Below are positions 34,777 to 44,644 of a DNA stretch of 64,000 nt, in pieces. This DNA is from UMGS1696 sp964634795. Its GTDB lineage: Bacteria > Bacillota > Clostridia > Oscillospirales > CAG-272. Numbering within the stretch: position 1 is the stretch's first letter; each line of letters begins with the position of its first letter. Location of the stretch: the NCBI GenBank assembly GCA_964634795.1, contig CAZWLL010000001.1, positions 1 through 64,000 on the forward strand, read 5' to 3'. The notes below the pieces were generated by a model. The model was not told the origin of the DNA and did no database searches. It saw only the letters and a list, made by a program, of their open reading frames with translations. The position numbers and the translations under genes are program-made.

Positions 34777-35469
34777 CTACTTTTCCGATTGCGCAAGATA
34801 TAAAATCTTATCCAGTCTGTGTCGTACTCCTGATTTTGTAACCGGAGGATTTAACAGTTTTCCGATATCGGACAGTGAAAGCTGCTCGTTCTCGATTCTT
34901 ACCCGAGCGGTTTCCTTGAGCTCATCCGGAAGAGTATCAAGCTTTCCCGATGTCTCCAGATATTTTATCGCATCCGTGTATTTTTTTACCGACGCAAGCT
35001 GTTTTTCGATGTTTGCGGTATCGCAATTCACCTGTCTGTTCACTGAATTTCTGAACTCATGGACAATCTTCGAATTCATTACGTCAAATGCCGCATTCTG
35101 TGCACCCATATACACTAAAAAATCCTCAATAGCCGAGCTTTCTTTAATATATATGATATACCTGTCACGTCTCTTGGTTTTGCGAAAATCAAAGCCCAGG
35201 GAAGAAATTATCGCATATGCCGCATCCCGTTCTTCCTCTGTTTTGAATGAAAAATCAAGGTGATATTGCTTGGAAGGATCGGTTACAGAACCGTATTTTA
35301 TAAACAGCTCGCGTACAAAAACAGTTTTGCAGCCGCTGCATCTGCATATATTGTAGCTGCCTACGAGGTTATCGCATTCTTTCAATGCCTTCTCAGTATA
35401 CTGACAGCATTTGTGTTTAACCTCAACTTCCTCAAGCTGTTTTTTTACATTCTTTGAAAATGATTCCAT
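34777..35469 (-). CDS. whiA: WhiA-type DNA-binding protein, shortened N-terminal domain
   Basis: 230 residues, against about 300-330 for typical WhiA. The C-terminal part is canonical (VRDMRNSVNRLVNCETAN-like HEFRNSVNRQVNCDTANIEK, then KYLETSGKLDTLPDELKETARVRI and a helix-turn-helix TKSGVRHRLDKI). Recalled against Bacillus WhiA, about 75 residues of the first half of the LAGLIDADG-like domain are missing, and the join is Cys-rich (CCQYTEKALKEC, CRCSGC). WhiA affects cell division and chromosome behaviour. No separate ribosome binding site: the ATG directly follows the murB stop, so translation is coupled. Confidence 0.85.
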   Translation of the reverse strand: MESFSKNVKKQLEEVEVKHKCCQYTEKALKECDNLVGSYNICRCSGCKTVFVRELFIKYGSVTDPSKQYHLDFSFKTEEERDAAYAIISSLGFDFRKTKRRDRYIIYIKESSAIEDFLVYMGAQNAAFDVMNSKIVHEFRNSVNRQVNCDTANIEKQLASVKKYTDAIKYLETSGKLDTLPDELKETARVRIENEQLSLSDIGKLLNPPVTKSGVRHRLDKILYLAQSEK

Positions 35470-36396
35470 TTATTTCACATGAATTATTTCACATTCAATA
35501 CTACAGCCGAACTTATCATATACTGCATCTTTTATGTACTTTATAAGCGAAAGTACGTCCTCAGAGGTAGCTCCGCCTTTGTTAACAATAAATCCCGCAT
35601 GCTTTTCCGAAACCTGAGCACCGCCGATTGTATAACCTTTCAAACCGCATTCTTCAATCATCTGTCCCGTATATCTGCCCGGATAACGTTTAAACACGCT
35701 TCCCGCGCTCGGATATTCAAGCGGCTGTTTATCTATTCGACGGCTCATGTAATCATTCATCGCGGCATTTATCTCATCTGCGATTCCCTTATTTAGTTCA
35801 AATACCGCCGAAAGTATCAGATAGTTGTTGTGTCTGTATATGCTGTCGCGATAACCATACTCATGCTCAGATGACGATATAGTGTGTATTGTCATATCAT
35901 CAAGCGTCAGATATGTACTTTCGGCAACGACCTGTGACATTTCACCGCCGTACGCTCCGGCATTCATGAATACCGCTCCGCCGACACTTCCGGGAATACC
36001 GTATGCAAATTCGAGTCCGCTCAGTTCATTATCACGTGCGGTTTTACATACATAGTTCAGTGATACACCCGCTTCTGCTGAAATACGGCTGCCTTTTACG
36101 CTGATATCGCATAAGCCGCCCATTGACACGACAACACCACTGAATCCCGCATCATCAAAAAGCAAATTAGTTGCATTACCGATGAAATAATATTTTACAT
36201 CTGTAATTTTTATTATTCTAACTGTTTCAAGCAATGCCTTCATTCCGTGAGGAATGATATACAAGTCCGCATTGCCGCCTATTTTAAATGATGAATGGCG
36301 CCTCAGCGGCTCATCAAGCTTTACTTCTATTGAATTCTCGTTGTTTCTATTGTATTCGGCAATCAGTGACAGTATTTCGGAATATTTATCGTTCAT
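35470..36396 (-). CDS. murB: UDP-N-acetylenolpyruvoylglucosamine reductase
   Basis: 308 residues. FAD-binding RHSSFKIGGNADLYIIP, then EFAYGIPGSVGGAVFMNAGAYGGEM and the Ser general acid in YPSAGSVFKRYPG near 228. It reduces the enolpyruvyl group to make UDP-MurNAc with NADPH. Length and motifs fit the type II enzyme. 9 bp after the HAD gene and directly abutting whiA. Confidence 0.94.
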   Translation of the reverse strand: MNDKYSEILSLIAEYNRNNENSIEVKLDEPLRRHSSFKIGGNADLYIIPHGMKALLETVRIIKITDVKYYFIGNATNLLFDDAGFSGVVVSMGGLCDISVKGSRISAEAGVSLNYVCKTARDNELSGLEFAYGIPGSVGGAVFMNAGAYGGEMSQVVAESTYLTLDDMTIHTISSSEHEYGYRDSIYRHNNYLILSAVFELNKGIADEINAAMNDYMSRRIDKQPLEYPSAGSVFKRYPGRYTGQMIEECGLKGYTIGGAQVSEKHAGFIVNKGGATSEDVLSLIKYIKDAVYDKFGCSIECEIIHVK

Positions 36397-36405
36397 ATGT
36401 ACCCC

Positions 36406-37110
36406 TTATGCCAATATATCGGCAAGCTCCGAGAGCTTACCAATGTTGTATTTTACATTGCGTCCGCACGCAGACTTTCCGTATGGATTATAGAAGCAGC
36501 AATCAAGTCCGAAATTAATCGCACCGTCGCAGTCAGATGTCAGCGAATCACCTATGACAAGATAATCGCATTTATTATCGTCTCCGATTGTATGAAGCAC
36601 ATACTCAAAATATTTTTCCGATGGTTTCGCCGCGCCTATTTCTTCCGAAATAAACATTCCGCTGAAATATTTGTATATCTCGGAATTCGTGAAGCGTTTC
36701 TTTTGAATATAAGCCACACCGTTTGTTGTGATATACATTTTGAATTTGCCCGAAAGAGAGCGGCATATATCTTCCGCTCCATGAATCAGGCATGACTGAC
36801 ATGATAAATTCTCCATGTATTCCGCACGCCATTTATCGGCAATTTCAATTGTGCTTTCGTCATTCGGGTATCCTAACTTCTCTGTCAAGAGACGGCGAAA
36901 TCTCTCAAGCTTAAGAAAGTCGAGCTCTATCTCACCTTTCTCAAGCTGCTTCCACAGGCTGTCATTAATAGCTGAATATGTTTTATATAGTTCTTCCGAA
37001 TAGCTGTCATAATACTTACAGCATGTAATCTTAAATGAATTATATTCAGCCTGAGAAAAATCGAAAAGAGTATTATCGGCATCAAACAGCAGATATTTAT
37101 ATTTGCTCAT
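36406..37110 (-). CDS. yjjG: HAD-family nucleotidase (YjjG-like)
   Basis: 234 residues. HAD motif I LLFDADNTLFDF (Asp nucleophile near residue 10), motif II ITTNG, motif III Lys in AAKPSEKYF and motif IV VIGDSLTSDCDGAINFG. The cap and the spacing match the YjjG/YfnB subgroup that dephosphorylates non-canonical pyrimidine nucleotides; the exact substrate is inferred. 3 bp after tyrS. Confidence 0.85.
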   Translation of the reverse strand: MSKYKYLLFDADNTLFDFSQAEYNSFKITCCKYYDSYSEELYKTYSAINDSLWKQLEKGEIELDFLKLERFRRLLTEKLGYPNDESTIEIADKWRAEYMENLSCQSCLIHGAEDICRSLSGKFKMYITTNGVAYIQKKRFTNSEIYKYFSGMFISEEIGAAKPSEKYFEYVLHTIGDDNKCDYLVIGDSLTSDCDGAINFGLDCCFYNPYGKSACGRNVKYNIGKLSELADILA

Positions 37111-37113
37111 AAA

Positions 37114-38340
37114 TCACTTTACAAACTTATGGAATGTCTTTTTGCCCTTCTTAACAATTACACCGTCTCCTGCGAATTCGTCTTCACTTACAGTGTAATC
37201 AACAGAGTCAGCCTTATTGTCACCTACAAATACACCGCCTTGCTGTATCAGACGTCTCGCCTCGCTCTTTGATGCGCACAAGGAGGACTTCAGCATCATA
37301 TCAATCAGAGTTATCTTACCGTCTGTAAAATCATCTGAGGTAAGCGTTGTTGTCGGCATATTTTCCGTATTTACACCGCCTTGAGCAAACAATGCTTTAG
37401 CTCCATCCTGTGCTTTTTTAGCTTCTTCTTCACCGTGAACCATCTTTGTAAGCTCATATGCGAGAATTTCTTTTGCGGTATTAAGCTGACTGCCTTCCCA
37501 TTTATCCATTTCGTCAATCTGTTCGATAGGCAGGAATGTAAGCATACGGATGCATTTAAGCACATCGGCATCCGCTACATTTCTCCAGTACTGATAGAAA
37601 TCGAAGGGAGATGTCTTATTGGGGTCAAGCCATACGGCATTGCCGGCAGTCTTACCCATCTTCTTACCCTGTGAATCCGTAAGAAGAGTAATTGTCATTG
37701 CGTTGGCGTCCTGTCCGAGCTTACGTCTGATGAGCTCAGTACCGCCGAGCATATTAGACCATTGGTCATCACCGCCGAATTCAAGGTTGCAATTGTAGTT
37801 CTTATAAAGATAATAGAAGTCATACGACTGCATAATCATATAGTTGAATTCAAGGAATGAAAGACCTTTTTCCATTCTCTGCTTATAGCATTCGGCACGA
37901 AGCATGTTATTTACAGAGAAGCACGCACCTACTTCACGCAAAAGCTCGATATAGTTTAAATTGAGAAGCCAATCCGCATTATTTATCATCATAGCTTTTC
38001 CGTCCGAAAAATCGATAAAACGTTCCATCTGACGCTTGAAGCACTCGGCATTATGATCGATATCTTCTTTTGTAAGCATCTTTCTCATATCGGTTCTGCC
38101 TGAAGGGTCTCCTATCATTGTTGTACCTCCGCCGATAAGAGCTATAGGCTTATTTCCTGCCATTTGCAAACGCTTCATAAGTGTAAGCGCCATAAAATGA
38201 CCTGCGGTTAAGCTGTCTGCCGTGCAGTCGAATCCGATATAAAAAGTTGCTTTACCGTTATTAATGAGGTTTTTGATTTCTTCCTCGTTTGTAACCTGAG
38301 CAATTAAGCCTCTTGCTTTAAGTTCTTCAAAAATTGTCAT
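37114..38340 (-). CDS. tyrS: tyrosyl-tRNA synthetase
   Basis: 408 residues. Class I motif equivalent to HIGH at DSLTAGHFMAL (near 45-51), LIGGGTTMIGDPSGR, substrate-binding FGGDDQWSNMLGG, and the KMSKS-equivalent GKKMGKTAGNAVWLD (near 228). The C-terminal S4 RNA-binding domain contains SKSEARRLIQQGGVFVGD. It charges tRNA-Tyr. GGAGAT precedes the ATG in the 2-bp gap after recN. No T-box leader, as it is internal to an operon. Confidence 0.95.
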   Translation of the reverse strand: MTIFEELKARGLIAQVTNEEEIKNLINNGKATFYIGFDCTADSLTAGHFMALTLMKRLQMAGNKPIALIGGGTTMIGDPSGRTDMRKMLTKEDIDHNAECFKRQMERFIDFSDGKAMMINNADWLLNLNYIELLREVGACFSVNNMLRAECYKQRMEKGLSFLEFNYMIMQSYDFYYLYKNYNCNLEFGGDDQWSNMLGGTELIRRKLGQDANAMTITLLTDSQGKKMGKTAGNAVWLDPNKTSPFDFYQYWRNVADADVLKCIRMLTFLPIEQIDEMDKWEGSQLNTAKEILAYELTKMVHGEEEAKKAQDGAKALFAQGGVNTENMPTTTLTSDDFTDGKITLIDMMLKSSLCASKSEARRLIQQGGVFVGDNKADSVDYTVSEDEFAGDGVIVKKGKKTFHKFVK

Positions 38341-38342
38341 CG

Positions 38343-40058
38343 TTATATCTCCGATTTTAAATTAATATTTTTATTTTTTAAAAGCATTTCACGCGCCGCG
38401 GCGATTTGCTTTTCCGTCACCGAGATACCGCCTATTATTCGCGCTATCTCGTTAACTCTGTCATCGCCTTGAATTTCGGTTACTTTGCTTTCGGTTCTTC
38501 CGTCGTTTTCGTTTTTCTCTATAAGTAAATGGTGTGCGGCTATGGAGGCGATTTGAGGTGAATGTGTTACCGATATCACCTGAGCATCGGATGACAGCTT
38601 ATCAAGCATTATTCCGATTTTCTCAGCCGTTCCTCCTGAAACTCCCGCATCTATTTCATCGAAAATGAGTGTACCCGAATCATTGTTTCCCGCCAATGCT
38701 GTTTTGATTGCCAATGTAATTCTTGACATTTCGCCGCCTGACGAAACCTTACCGAGTGACGCAAGCTCCTCACCGGTATTGACCGATATGAGAAAATCAA
38801 CATCGTCATAACCGTTCTGGTTCAGCGCATATTCTCCCGATGCTTCTCTCAATGGCGTGACCGAAATACGGAAGCGTACCTTCGGCATATCGAGAAAACG
38901 TAAATATGACACAATCTCTTCAGATACCTTTTTTGCCGCTTCTGTTCTCTTGCAGTTTATTTTACCTGCCAATTCCGATGCTGCCTCACGGATACTTTTT
39001 CTCTCATCCTCGAGCTCCTGCAGCTTTTCGTCGCCTTCCTCAAGCTCCTTGATTTTTGCGGATATTTCCGCACGCTTATTTTTTATCTCGCTTATATTCG
39101 AACCGTATTTCTTTTCCAATCGTTCGATAAGCGACAAGCGTGACTCAACCTGAGTAAGGCGTTCCGCGGGATTTACCATATCATCGTCGATTGAGCTCTT
39201 CACTCTCTCGGCAATGTCTATTATCTCATATCGATAATTAGCTATTTTCTGAGCCATTTCATCCGCATCTTCAACTGCATCGGACAGTTGCTCCAATGCG
39301 TTTTCGGCTTTTTCAAGTAAATATGCCGCTGTTGCGCCTTTCTCGCTGAACGCAAGAGCTTTTGTAACAATAGACGCATATTTTGAAAACTTTTCAGAGG
39401 ATTTCAGCTTTGTACGTAACCTGAGCAGCTTTTCCTCCTCATCATCTGCCGCGAGATGCGCTGAATCGATTTCTTTTTTTTGATACTTTAATATGTCAAG
39501 CATCATTTCGCGCTCTGATATAGCTTTTCTGAGCTCCGCTATCTTATTGTTTACGGATAATAAATTTTCCCACTGTGCAGAATACTCGGCAAGCTCTTCG
39601 CGGTCATTCGCGAAGCTGTCTAATATTGCGGTATAGTTTGATTTTTCCGTAAGAGTGCTTCTTTCCGACTGTGTTTGTATACCTAGCAGAATCGGAGAAA
39701 CTTCTTTTAAAATCGAAACAGGTACTGTTCTTCCGTTTATCTTTGCGCTTGATCTGCCGTCCGCGTTTATAATACGTGTGAGTGTGATTTCTCCGTTTTC
39801 ATCGGCTGAATAACCAAGCTCGGAAAGCTTTTCTTTTATGCTGTCAGTACATGAAAAAAGTCCGGTTACCAAAGCACGGTTTTCACCCGTTCTGATAAGC
39901 TCACGACCGTTTTTCGCACCGCATAGAAGAAGCAAACTGTCGATGATTATGGATTTACCCGCACCGGTCTGACCGGTTATAACAGTAAAGCCTTTGTCGA
40001 AATCCACATCGATATTTTTTGCAACGGCGATATTTTCAATACAGAGGTTCCAGAGCAT
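38343..40058 (-). CDS. recN: DNA repair protein RecN
   Basis: 571 residues. N-terminal Walker A VITGQTGAGKSIIIDSL, a long coiled coil (about 150-380) and C-terminal signature SSGGEMSRITLAIK with Walker B TLIFDEIDAGVSG. SMC-like ATPase that acts on double-strand breaks. The recN-argR linkage is conserved in Firmicutes. 23 bp after argR and 2 bp before tyrS. Confidence 0.95.
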   Translation of the reverse strand: MLWNLCIENIAVAKNIDVDFDKGFTVITGQTGAGKSIIIDSLLLLCGAKNGRELIRTGENRALVTGLFSCTDSIKEKLSELGYSADENGEITLTRIINADGRSSAKINGRTVPVSILKEVSPILLGIQTQSERSTLTEKSNYTAILDSFANDREELAEYSAQWENLLSVNNKIAELRKAISEREMMLDILKYQKKEIDSAHLAADDEEEKLLRLRTKLKSSEKFSKYASIVTKALAFSEKGATAAYLLEKAENALEQLSDAVEDADEMAQKIANYRYEIIDIAERVKSSIDDDMVNPAERLTQVESRLSLIERLEKKYGSNISEIKNKRAEISAKIKELEEGDEKLQELEDERKSIREAASELAGKINCKRTEAAKKVSEEIVSYLRFLDMPKVRFRISVTPLREASGEYALNQNGYDDVDFLISVNTGEELASLGKVSSGGEMSRITLAIKTALAGNNDSGTLIFDEIDAGVSGGTAEKIGIMLDKLSSDAQVISVTHSPQIASIAAHHLLIEKNENDGRTESKVTEIQGDDRVNEIARIIGGISVTEKQIAAAREMLLKNKNINLKSEI

Positions 40059-40081
40059 TATTTAAAACCTCCTTGTGTTAT

Positions 40082-40534
40082 TCAGGAATTTATAAGCTTC
40101 ATTATCTTATGTGCGATGGTATCGGCGGATTCCGCGTCACGTGTAACTATTATTATACAGTCGTCACCCGCAACACAACCTAAAATATCAAGCTCATGAA
40201 GTGCTTCCACACCCACTGCTACTGCATTTGCCATTCCCGGATAGGTTCTGATAACAATGTCATTGAAAGAATAGTCGACTGATTTAATTGAATTCGCAAG
40301 TGCTCTGCTGTAGACATGCTGACTTTCTCCGGAGTTATTTTTCGGTACCACATATCTGTATGTACCCATATCGGACATCTGCTTCAGCAGCTTCAATTCG
40401 CGTATATCTCTCGAAACGGTTGCCTGTGTTACGTCAAAGCCTGCCAGCTTCAGTTTCGCGATAAGTTCTTCCTGAGTCTCAATGTTGTTATTCTCGATTA
40501 TCTCGAGAATTTTGTTGTGTCTTTTAACTTTCAT
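40082..40534 (-). CDS. argR: arginine repressor
   Basis: 150 residues from ATG 40534; the frame extends 27 codons upstream without a binding site, and 150 is the family length. N-terminal winged helix with VTQATVSRDIRELKLLK, C-terminal hexamerisation and arginine-binding domain with GDDCIIIVTRDAESA. It represses arginine biosynthesis and activates catabolism. Embedded between nadK (46 bp upstream) and recN. Confidence 0.94.
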   Translation of the reverse strand: MKVKRHNKILEIIENNNIETQEELIAKLKLAGFDVTQATVSRDIRELKLLKQMSDMGTYRYVVPKNNSGESQHVYSRALANSIKSVDYSFNDIVIRTYPGMANAVAVGVEALHELDILGCVAGDDCIIIVTRDAESADTIAHKIMKLINS

Positions 40535-40580
40535 AATACCAGCACCTTCTGTTATTTTATGTGATTCCGCCGTGGTTACT

Positions 40581-41453
40581 TTATTTTTCGGATAATTTGG
40601 AATGCAGAACATCAATAAAGCTTCTGCTCTTTATCCTGATTAAACTTGTTTCCCAAGAAGATTTTTTAATTTCTATTGTCCAATCATCCTGCAGCTTGAC
40701 TGCATCTCGTCCATCCGCATTCAGATATACAGTTGAATTATTGCTTTTAATTCCGCCTATACGTATTTTTGTTCCCGCATGGAATATAATAGGTCTTGAT
40801 GACAGTGTGTGCGGACAAATCGGCGTCAGGCATATACATTCAAGTGACGGATCAAGCACCGGGCCGCCTGCGGAAAGTGAGTATGCCGTTGAGCCTGTCG
40901 GAGTAGCGACTATAATTCCGTCCGCTCTCCACGCATCGGTCTTTACATCGTCACAATAAATGTCGAATCCGATTAAACGGGCTATGGGACCGTTTGTAAT
41001 TACAGCATCATTCAGAACCGTATAACTGCATTGTATTTCGCCGTTTGCGTCCCTGACGACAGCATCAAGCATTATTCTTTTATCCGCAGTATATTCACCC
41101 ATAACCGCTCTGCCGATATCGGTAAATTCTCCCGCATCAAGCTCGGTTAAAAAACCTATATGACCGAAATTAATTCCGATCAGCGGTATCTGTTTATCGA
41201 GAAGTCTATGCGCAGCTTCGATTATCGATCCGTCTCCGCCGAGTACTATTGCCGCATCGTAATCATCGTTTGGATTGTACTCGGAAATTCTGCTGCTGTG
41301 CTCCGGCATATCCGCCAGTGTTATTCTATCGCTGTCAAACATGCTTATTCGACAGTCAAGTGCGAACAAATACGAAATAAGCGCATTCAGTTTTATGCTG
41401 TCGATATATTTAGTGGTATTGGTTATCAAAATCAGATTTTCAAGTTTTTTCAT
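40581..41453 (-). CDS. nadK: NAD kinase
   Basis: 290 residues from ATG 41453, with GGAGG just upstream; this start overlaps the end of tlyA by 14 bp. Motifs VLGGDGSIIEA (GGDG phosphate loop), NFGHIGFLTEL, VLNDAVIT (NE/ND motif) and DGIIVATPTGSTAYSLSAGG. It makes NADP from NAD and ATP. Confidence 0.94.
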   Translation of the reverse strand: MKKLENLILITNTTKYIDSIKLNALISYLFALDCRISMFDSDRITLADMPEHSSRISEYNPNDDYDAAIVLGGDGSIIEAAHRLLDKQIPLIGINFGHIGFLTELDAGEFTDIGRAVMGEYTADKRIMLDAVVRDANGEIQCSYTVLNDAVITNGPIARLIGFDIYCDDVKTDAWRADGIIVATPTGSTAYSLSAGGPVLDPSLECICLTPICPHTLSSRPIIFHAGTKIRIGGIKSNNSTVYLNADGRDAVKLQDDWTIEIKKSSWETSLIRIKSRSFIDVLHSKLSEK

Positions 41454-42219
41454 TTGCCGCCTCCGATAAATCCTTTTCGGTGACAATGTCATTGCCGCAC
41501 AATTGGGCATATACGAGAAATTCTGTATTTCCGTCGCCGCCGTGTATAGGTGAGCGCATTATTTTCTTTATTCCGAAACCGTTCTCACGCAGTGATGACA
41601 GTACTTTACGCATAGCCAAAACATGTTGTTTTTTATCTTTAACAATTCCGTTTTTTCCTATCGCAATTCTGCCGCATTCAAACTGAGGCTTAATCAAGCC
41701 TATATAACATGCGTCATCCGTAAGTATGCTTTTCATATTCGGAATTACCAGCGTTTGTGATATGAAAGAAATATCGCATACGGCTAAGCCGCACTTTTCA
41801 TTTGTTGTATCGGCAGTGATATCGCGTGCGTTCTGCCCTTCTATATTTGTTACACGATTATCGTTCTTCAGCTTTTCATCAAGCTGATCATGCCCCGAGT
41901 CAATCGCGTAAACATGCCGTGCTCCGTGCTGAAGGAGACAGTCTGTAAATCCACCTGTGGATGCACCTATATCCGCACAAATTAATTCGGAAACATCGAT
42001 TCCGAAATTATCGAGTGCGCCTTCAAGTTTAATTCCGCCGCGGCTCACGTATTTTTGTTTCTCGGTTACCGTAATTTTGTCATGCTGTTCATCGACATCA
42101 TATGACGGCTTAAACACAGCCACCCCGTTTACCAACACAAATCCGCTTGCAATAAGGTTTGCTGCTTTTGTACGGCTCGACGTCTCACCGAGTGCGACAA
42201 GATAAACATCTAATCTCAT
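41440..42219 (-). CDS. tlyA: TlyA-family rRNA 2'-O-methyltransferase
   Basis: 259 residues. N-terminal S4 domain (RLDVYLVALGETSSRTKAANLI) then an FtsJ-like methyltransferase with SAM site ADIGASTGGFTDCLLQHGA near 85. In characterised members it methylates C1409 of 16S and/or C1920 of 23S rRNA, and haemolysin-like annotations are historical. The start overlaps the prenyltransferase stop (ATGA type, 42216-42219). Confidence 0.92.
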   Translation of the reverse strand: MRLDVYLVALGETSSRTKAANLIASGFVLVNGVAVFKPSYDVDEQHDKITVTEKQKYVSRGGIKLEGALDNFGIDVSELICADIGASTGGFTDCLLQHGARHVYAIDSGHDQLDEKLKNDNRVTNIEGQNARDITADTTNEKCGLAVCDISFISQTLVIPNMKSILTDDACYIGLIKPQFECGRIAIGKNGIVKDKKQHVLAMRKVLSSLRENGFGIKKIMRSPIHGGDGNTEFLVYAQLCGNDIVTEKDLSEAANEKT

Positions 42220-43112
42220 TTTTTACGTGAAAGAAGCCACACAGCCAATCTGCATAGAACTTCACTGCCGGTATATTCCGATATTGCTTCAACGGAAAGC
42301 AGTGTAAGAAGTGTTTCTTCCTCCTCCGCTTCATTTAAACTCAAAAAAGCAAGAGAAGTCTTTTTGTCATTCTTTTCATCGCTTCCGACTTTCTTTCCTA
42401 AAACCTCGGTAGTGCTTTTTACATCGAGAATATCATCGTGTATCTGGAACGCAAGTCCGATTGACGATGCGTAAAGCTTAATATTGTCTATATCTTTTTT
42501 TACTGGTTTATCTACTGCCGCAAAATATCCAAGCAGGCATGCCGCAGTAATCAGCGCACTTGTTTTTTCAGCGTAAATCTTCTTTAATTGAGTATAGCTC
42601 TCTACATTATTTTCCAAATCGAGAGTTTGTCCGCCTACCATGCCTACGATTCCAGCTTCATGAGAAAGCTCCGCAACAGCCAAACGAATTGATTTATGCG
42701 ACACATAATTGTTCGACGCGCATAGCTCAAAAGCATATGTGAGCAGTCCGTCACCAGCCAAAAGAGCTTCCGCCTCACCGAATTTAACATGGCATGACGG
42801 TTTGCCGCGTCTCAGCTCATCATCATCCATACACGGAAGATCATCATGTATGAGGGAATACGCATGCAGACATTCCAATGCGCATGCGTATGGTATGGCA
42901 GCTTCTTCACGTCCGCCGAACAGCCTGCAAAATTCCATTACCAGAAAAGCTCTGACTCTTTTGCCTCCGCCGAGTGTTGAATATCTCATTGCCTGTGCTG
43001 TTACCGTGTCTCCGATAGCATCTTCCGATAAATACATCGAAAGTGCTTTTTCTACTTTTTCCGCTGCTTCCTTCAGGGAATTCTCAACGGCAATTGTCGG
43101 ATTATTTTCCAT
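42216..43112 (-). CDS. ispA: polyprenyl diphosphate synthase (farnesyl/geranylgeranyl type)
   Basis: 298 residues; ATG 43112 has the better distance to GGGAG than ATG 43115. First aspartate-rich motif LIHDDLPCMDDDELRRG (near 88-104), second FQIHDDILD (near 228), with GGGKRVRAF before them. It condenses IPP with allylic diphosphates to C15 or C20. In Firmicutes the position between xseB and tlyA is typical of IspA. Confidence 0.9.
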   Translation of the reverse strand: MENNPTIAVENSLKEAAEKVEKALSMYLSEDAIGDTVTAQAMRYSTLGGGKRVRAFLVMEFCRLFGGREEAAIPYACALECLHAYSLIHDDLPCMDDDELRRGKPSCHVKFGEAEALLAGDGLLTYAFELCASNNYVSHKSIRLAVAELSHEAGIVGMVGGQTLDLENNVESYTQLKKIYAEKTSALITAACLLGYFAAVDKPVKKDIDNIKLYASSIGLAFQIHDDILDVKSTTEVLGKKVGSDEKNDKKTSLAFLSLNEAEEEETLLTLLSVEAISEYTGSEVLCRLAVWLLSRKK

Positions 43113-43142
43113 CATATTCTCCCAACAGATAATGTCCAGCCA

Positions 43143-43385
43143 TCAGCTGTTTTTTTGTTTTTCCATATCGGTCTCGACTAATTTTCCGTTATCGCCGAGT
43201 GTAAGTATCTTCACCTTTTGCTCAGCCGTATCGAGTCTTGAGTTGCACAGCTTGACGAGAGACACACCTTCTTCAAAAGCCGATAATGCCTTGTCAAGAG
43301 GAGCATTTCCGTTTTCCAGCATTCTTACAATCTCTTCGAGTCTTGCAATAGCTGTCTCAAATGACATTTCCTGTTTTTCTTCCAT
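43143..43385 (-). CDS. xseB: exodeoxyribonuclease VII small subunit
   Basis: 80 residues, the family size. FETAIARLEEIVRMLENGNAPLDKAL and FEEGVSLVKLCNSRLDTAE are diagnostic helical repeats. It assembles several-fold with XseA. 14 bp after xseA. Confidence 0.93.
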   Translation of the reverse strand: MEEKQEMSFETAIARLEEIVRMLENGNAPLDKALSAFEEGVSLVKLCNSRLDTAEQKVKILTLGDNGKLVETDMEKQKNS

Positions 43386-43399
43386 AATATTTACCTATT

Positions 43400-44644
43400 T
43401 TAGATTTCTTCGGGTTTTACTTCATCGACCGTACATCCGACCGAACCGCCTATTGTCTTAAATTCTACCTTGTCGCCTACGTTTACATCATTCACGCTTT
43501 TAACGAGCTCGCCTGTTGATTTATATACCGCACTGTATCCTCTTGAAATTACAGACATCGGATTAAGAGCGCTGAGTTTTCCCGTTACTGCCGCCATTTC
43601 TGCTTTTTTACCGTTTAGCTCGGCGTTAAACGCGCGTGAAAGCCTATCAGACAGCATGTCAGTATACATTCTGCGATCGTTTATCAGATTTTCTGGATCT
43701 GTCATAACACGTGAATCCGCAAGAGAATTCAACTTCTCGCGGCGCAGCTTGAGCATATGATTAATAACATCCGCTTCACGCGTAATGATATTGGAAATTT
43801 TTCTTTTAAGCTCGCTTGTTTCGGGCACAGCGAGCTCTGCCGCTGCCGACGGTGTCGGTGCTCTTTTATCAGCCGCAAAATCGCAGATTGTAAAATCAGT
43901 TTCATGACCGACAGCGGATATTACGGGTATAGCGGATGCCGCAACGGCTCTCGCTACACCTTCATCATTAAATGCCCATAAATCCTCTATTGAACCTCCG
44001 CCTCTTCCGATGATTATAACATCAACAGAACGTGTGGTATTAAAGTAATTAATACCTGCAATCAGCTGCGGAGGTGCATCGGGCCCTTGAACAAGCGATG
44101 GAAATAAAACAAGCTTAGCATACGGAAAACGTCTTCCGCAAACATTTATCATATCGCGAATTGCCGCTCCGGTAGCCGATGTGATAATACCCACACGTGT
44201 CGGTATTTTGGGTAAAGGCTTTTTTCTTGATTGATCGAATAAGCCTTCACGCTCAAGCTTCTTTTTCAGCTGTTCGAACGCAATATAGAGTGAGCCGACA
44301 CCATCAGGCTCCATGGAATCAGCGTAAAGCTGATATGTTCCGTCACGTACGAACGATGATATTTTTCCGTGCGCGGTGACCTTCATTCCGTCCTCAGGCA
44401 TAAACTTCATTTTCATTGCCGAAGACTTAAACATTACGGTTCGTATCTGACTGGTCTCATCTTTAAGCGTAAAATAAAAATGTCCTGTAGCGTAGTGATT
44501 TTTAAAATTCGATATCTCACCTTTTACATATACATCACTGAGCTGTGGGGTTGTTTCAATCAGTCTTTTTATATATTCATTCAGCTGTGTTACCGTAAGC
44601 GCTCCGGGAAACTTCGCCGAAGTCGGTAATTCAATATTATTCAT
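43400..44644 (-). CDS. xseA: exodeoxyribonuclease VII large subunit
   Basis: 414 residues. N-terminal OB fold (LSDVYVKGEISNFKNHYATGHF-type block), catalytic region GVITSATGAAIRDM, VDVIIIGRGGGSIEDLWAFN and GHETDFTICDFAADKRAPTPSAAAE. Degrades single-stranded DNA. The start overlaps the upstream TsaD-like gene by 8 bp. Confidence 0.94.
   Translation of the reverse strand: MNNIELPTSAKFPGALTVTQLNEYIKRLIETTPQLSDVYVKGEISNFKNHYATGHFYFTLKDETSQIRTVMFKSSAMKMKFMPEDGMKVTAHGKISSFVRDGTYQLYADSMEPDGVGSLYIAFEQLKKKLEREGLFDQSRKKPLPKIPTRVGIITSATGAAIRDMINVCGRRFPYAKLVLFPSLVQGPDAPPQLIAGINYFNTTRSVDVIIIGRGGGSIEDLWAFNDEGVARAVAASAIPVISAVGHETDFTICDFAADKRAPTPSAAAELAVPETSELKRKISNIITREADVINHMLKLRREKLNSLADSRVMTDPENLINDRRMYTDMLSDRLSRAFNAELNGKKAEMAAVTGKLSALNPMSVISRGYSAVYKSTGELVKSVNDVNVGDKVEFKTIGGSVGCTVDEVKPEEI

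Noticed and set aside
34763..35263. 166-codon plus-strand frame opposite whiA
   Set aside because: Low-complexity Ser/Phe-rich product, typical of antisense frames; WhiA is certain on the minus strand.
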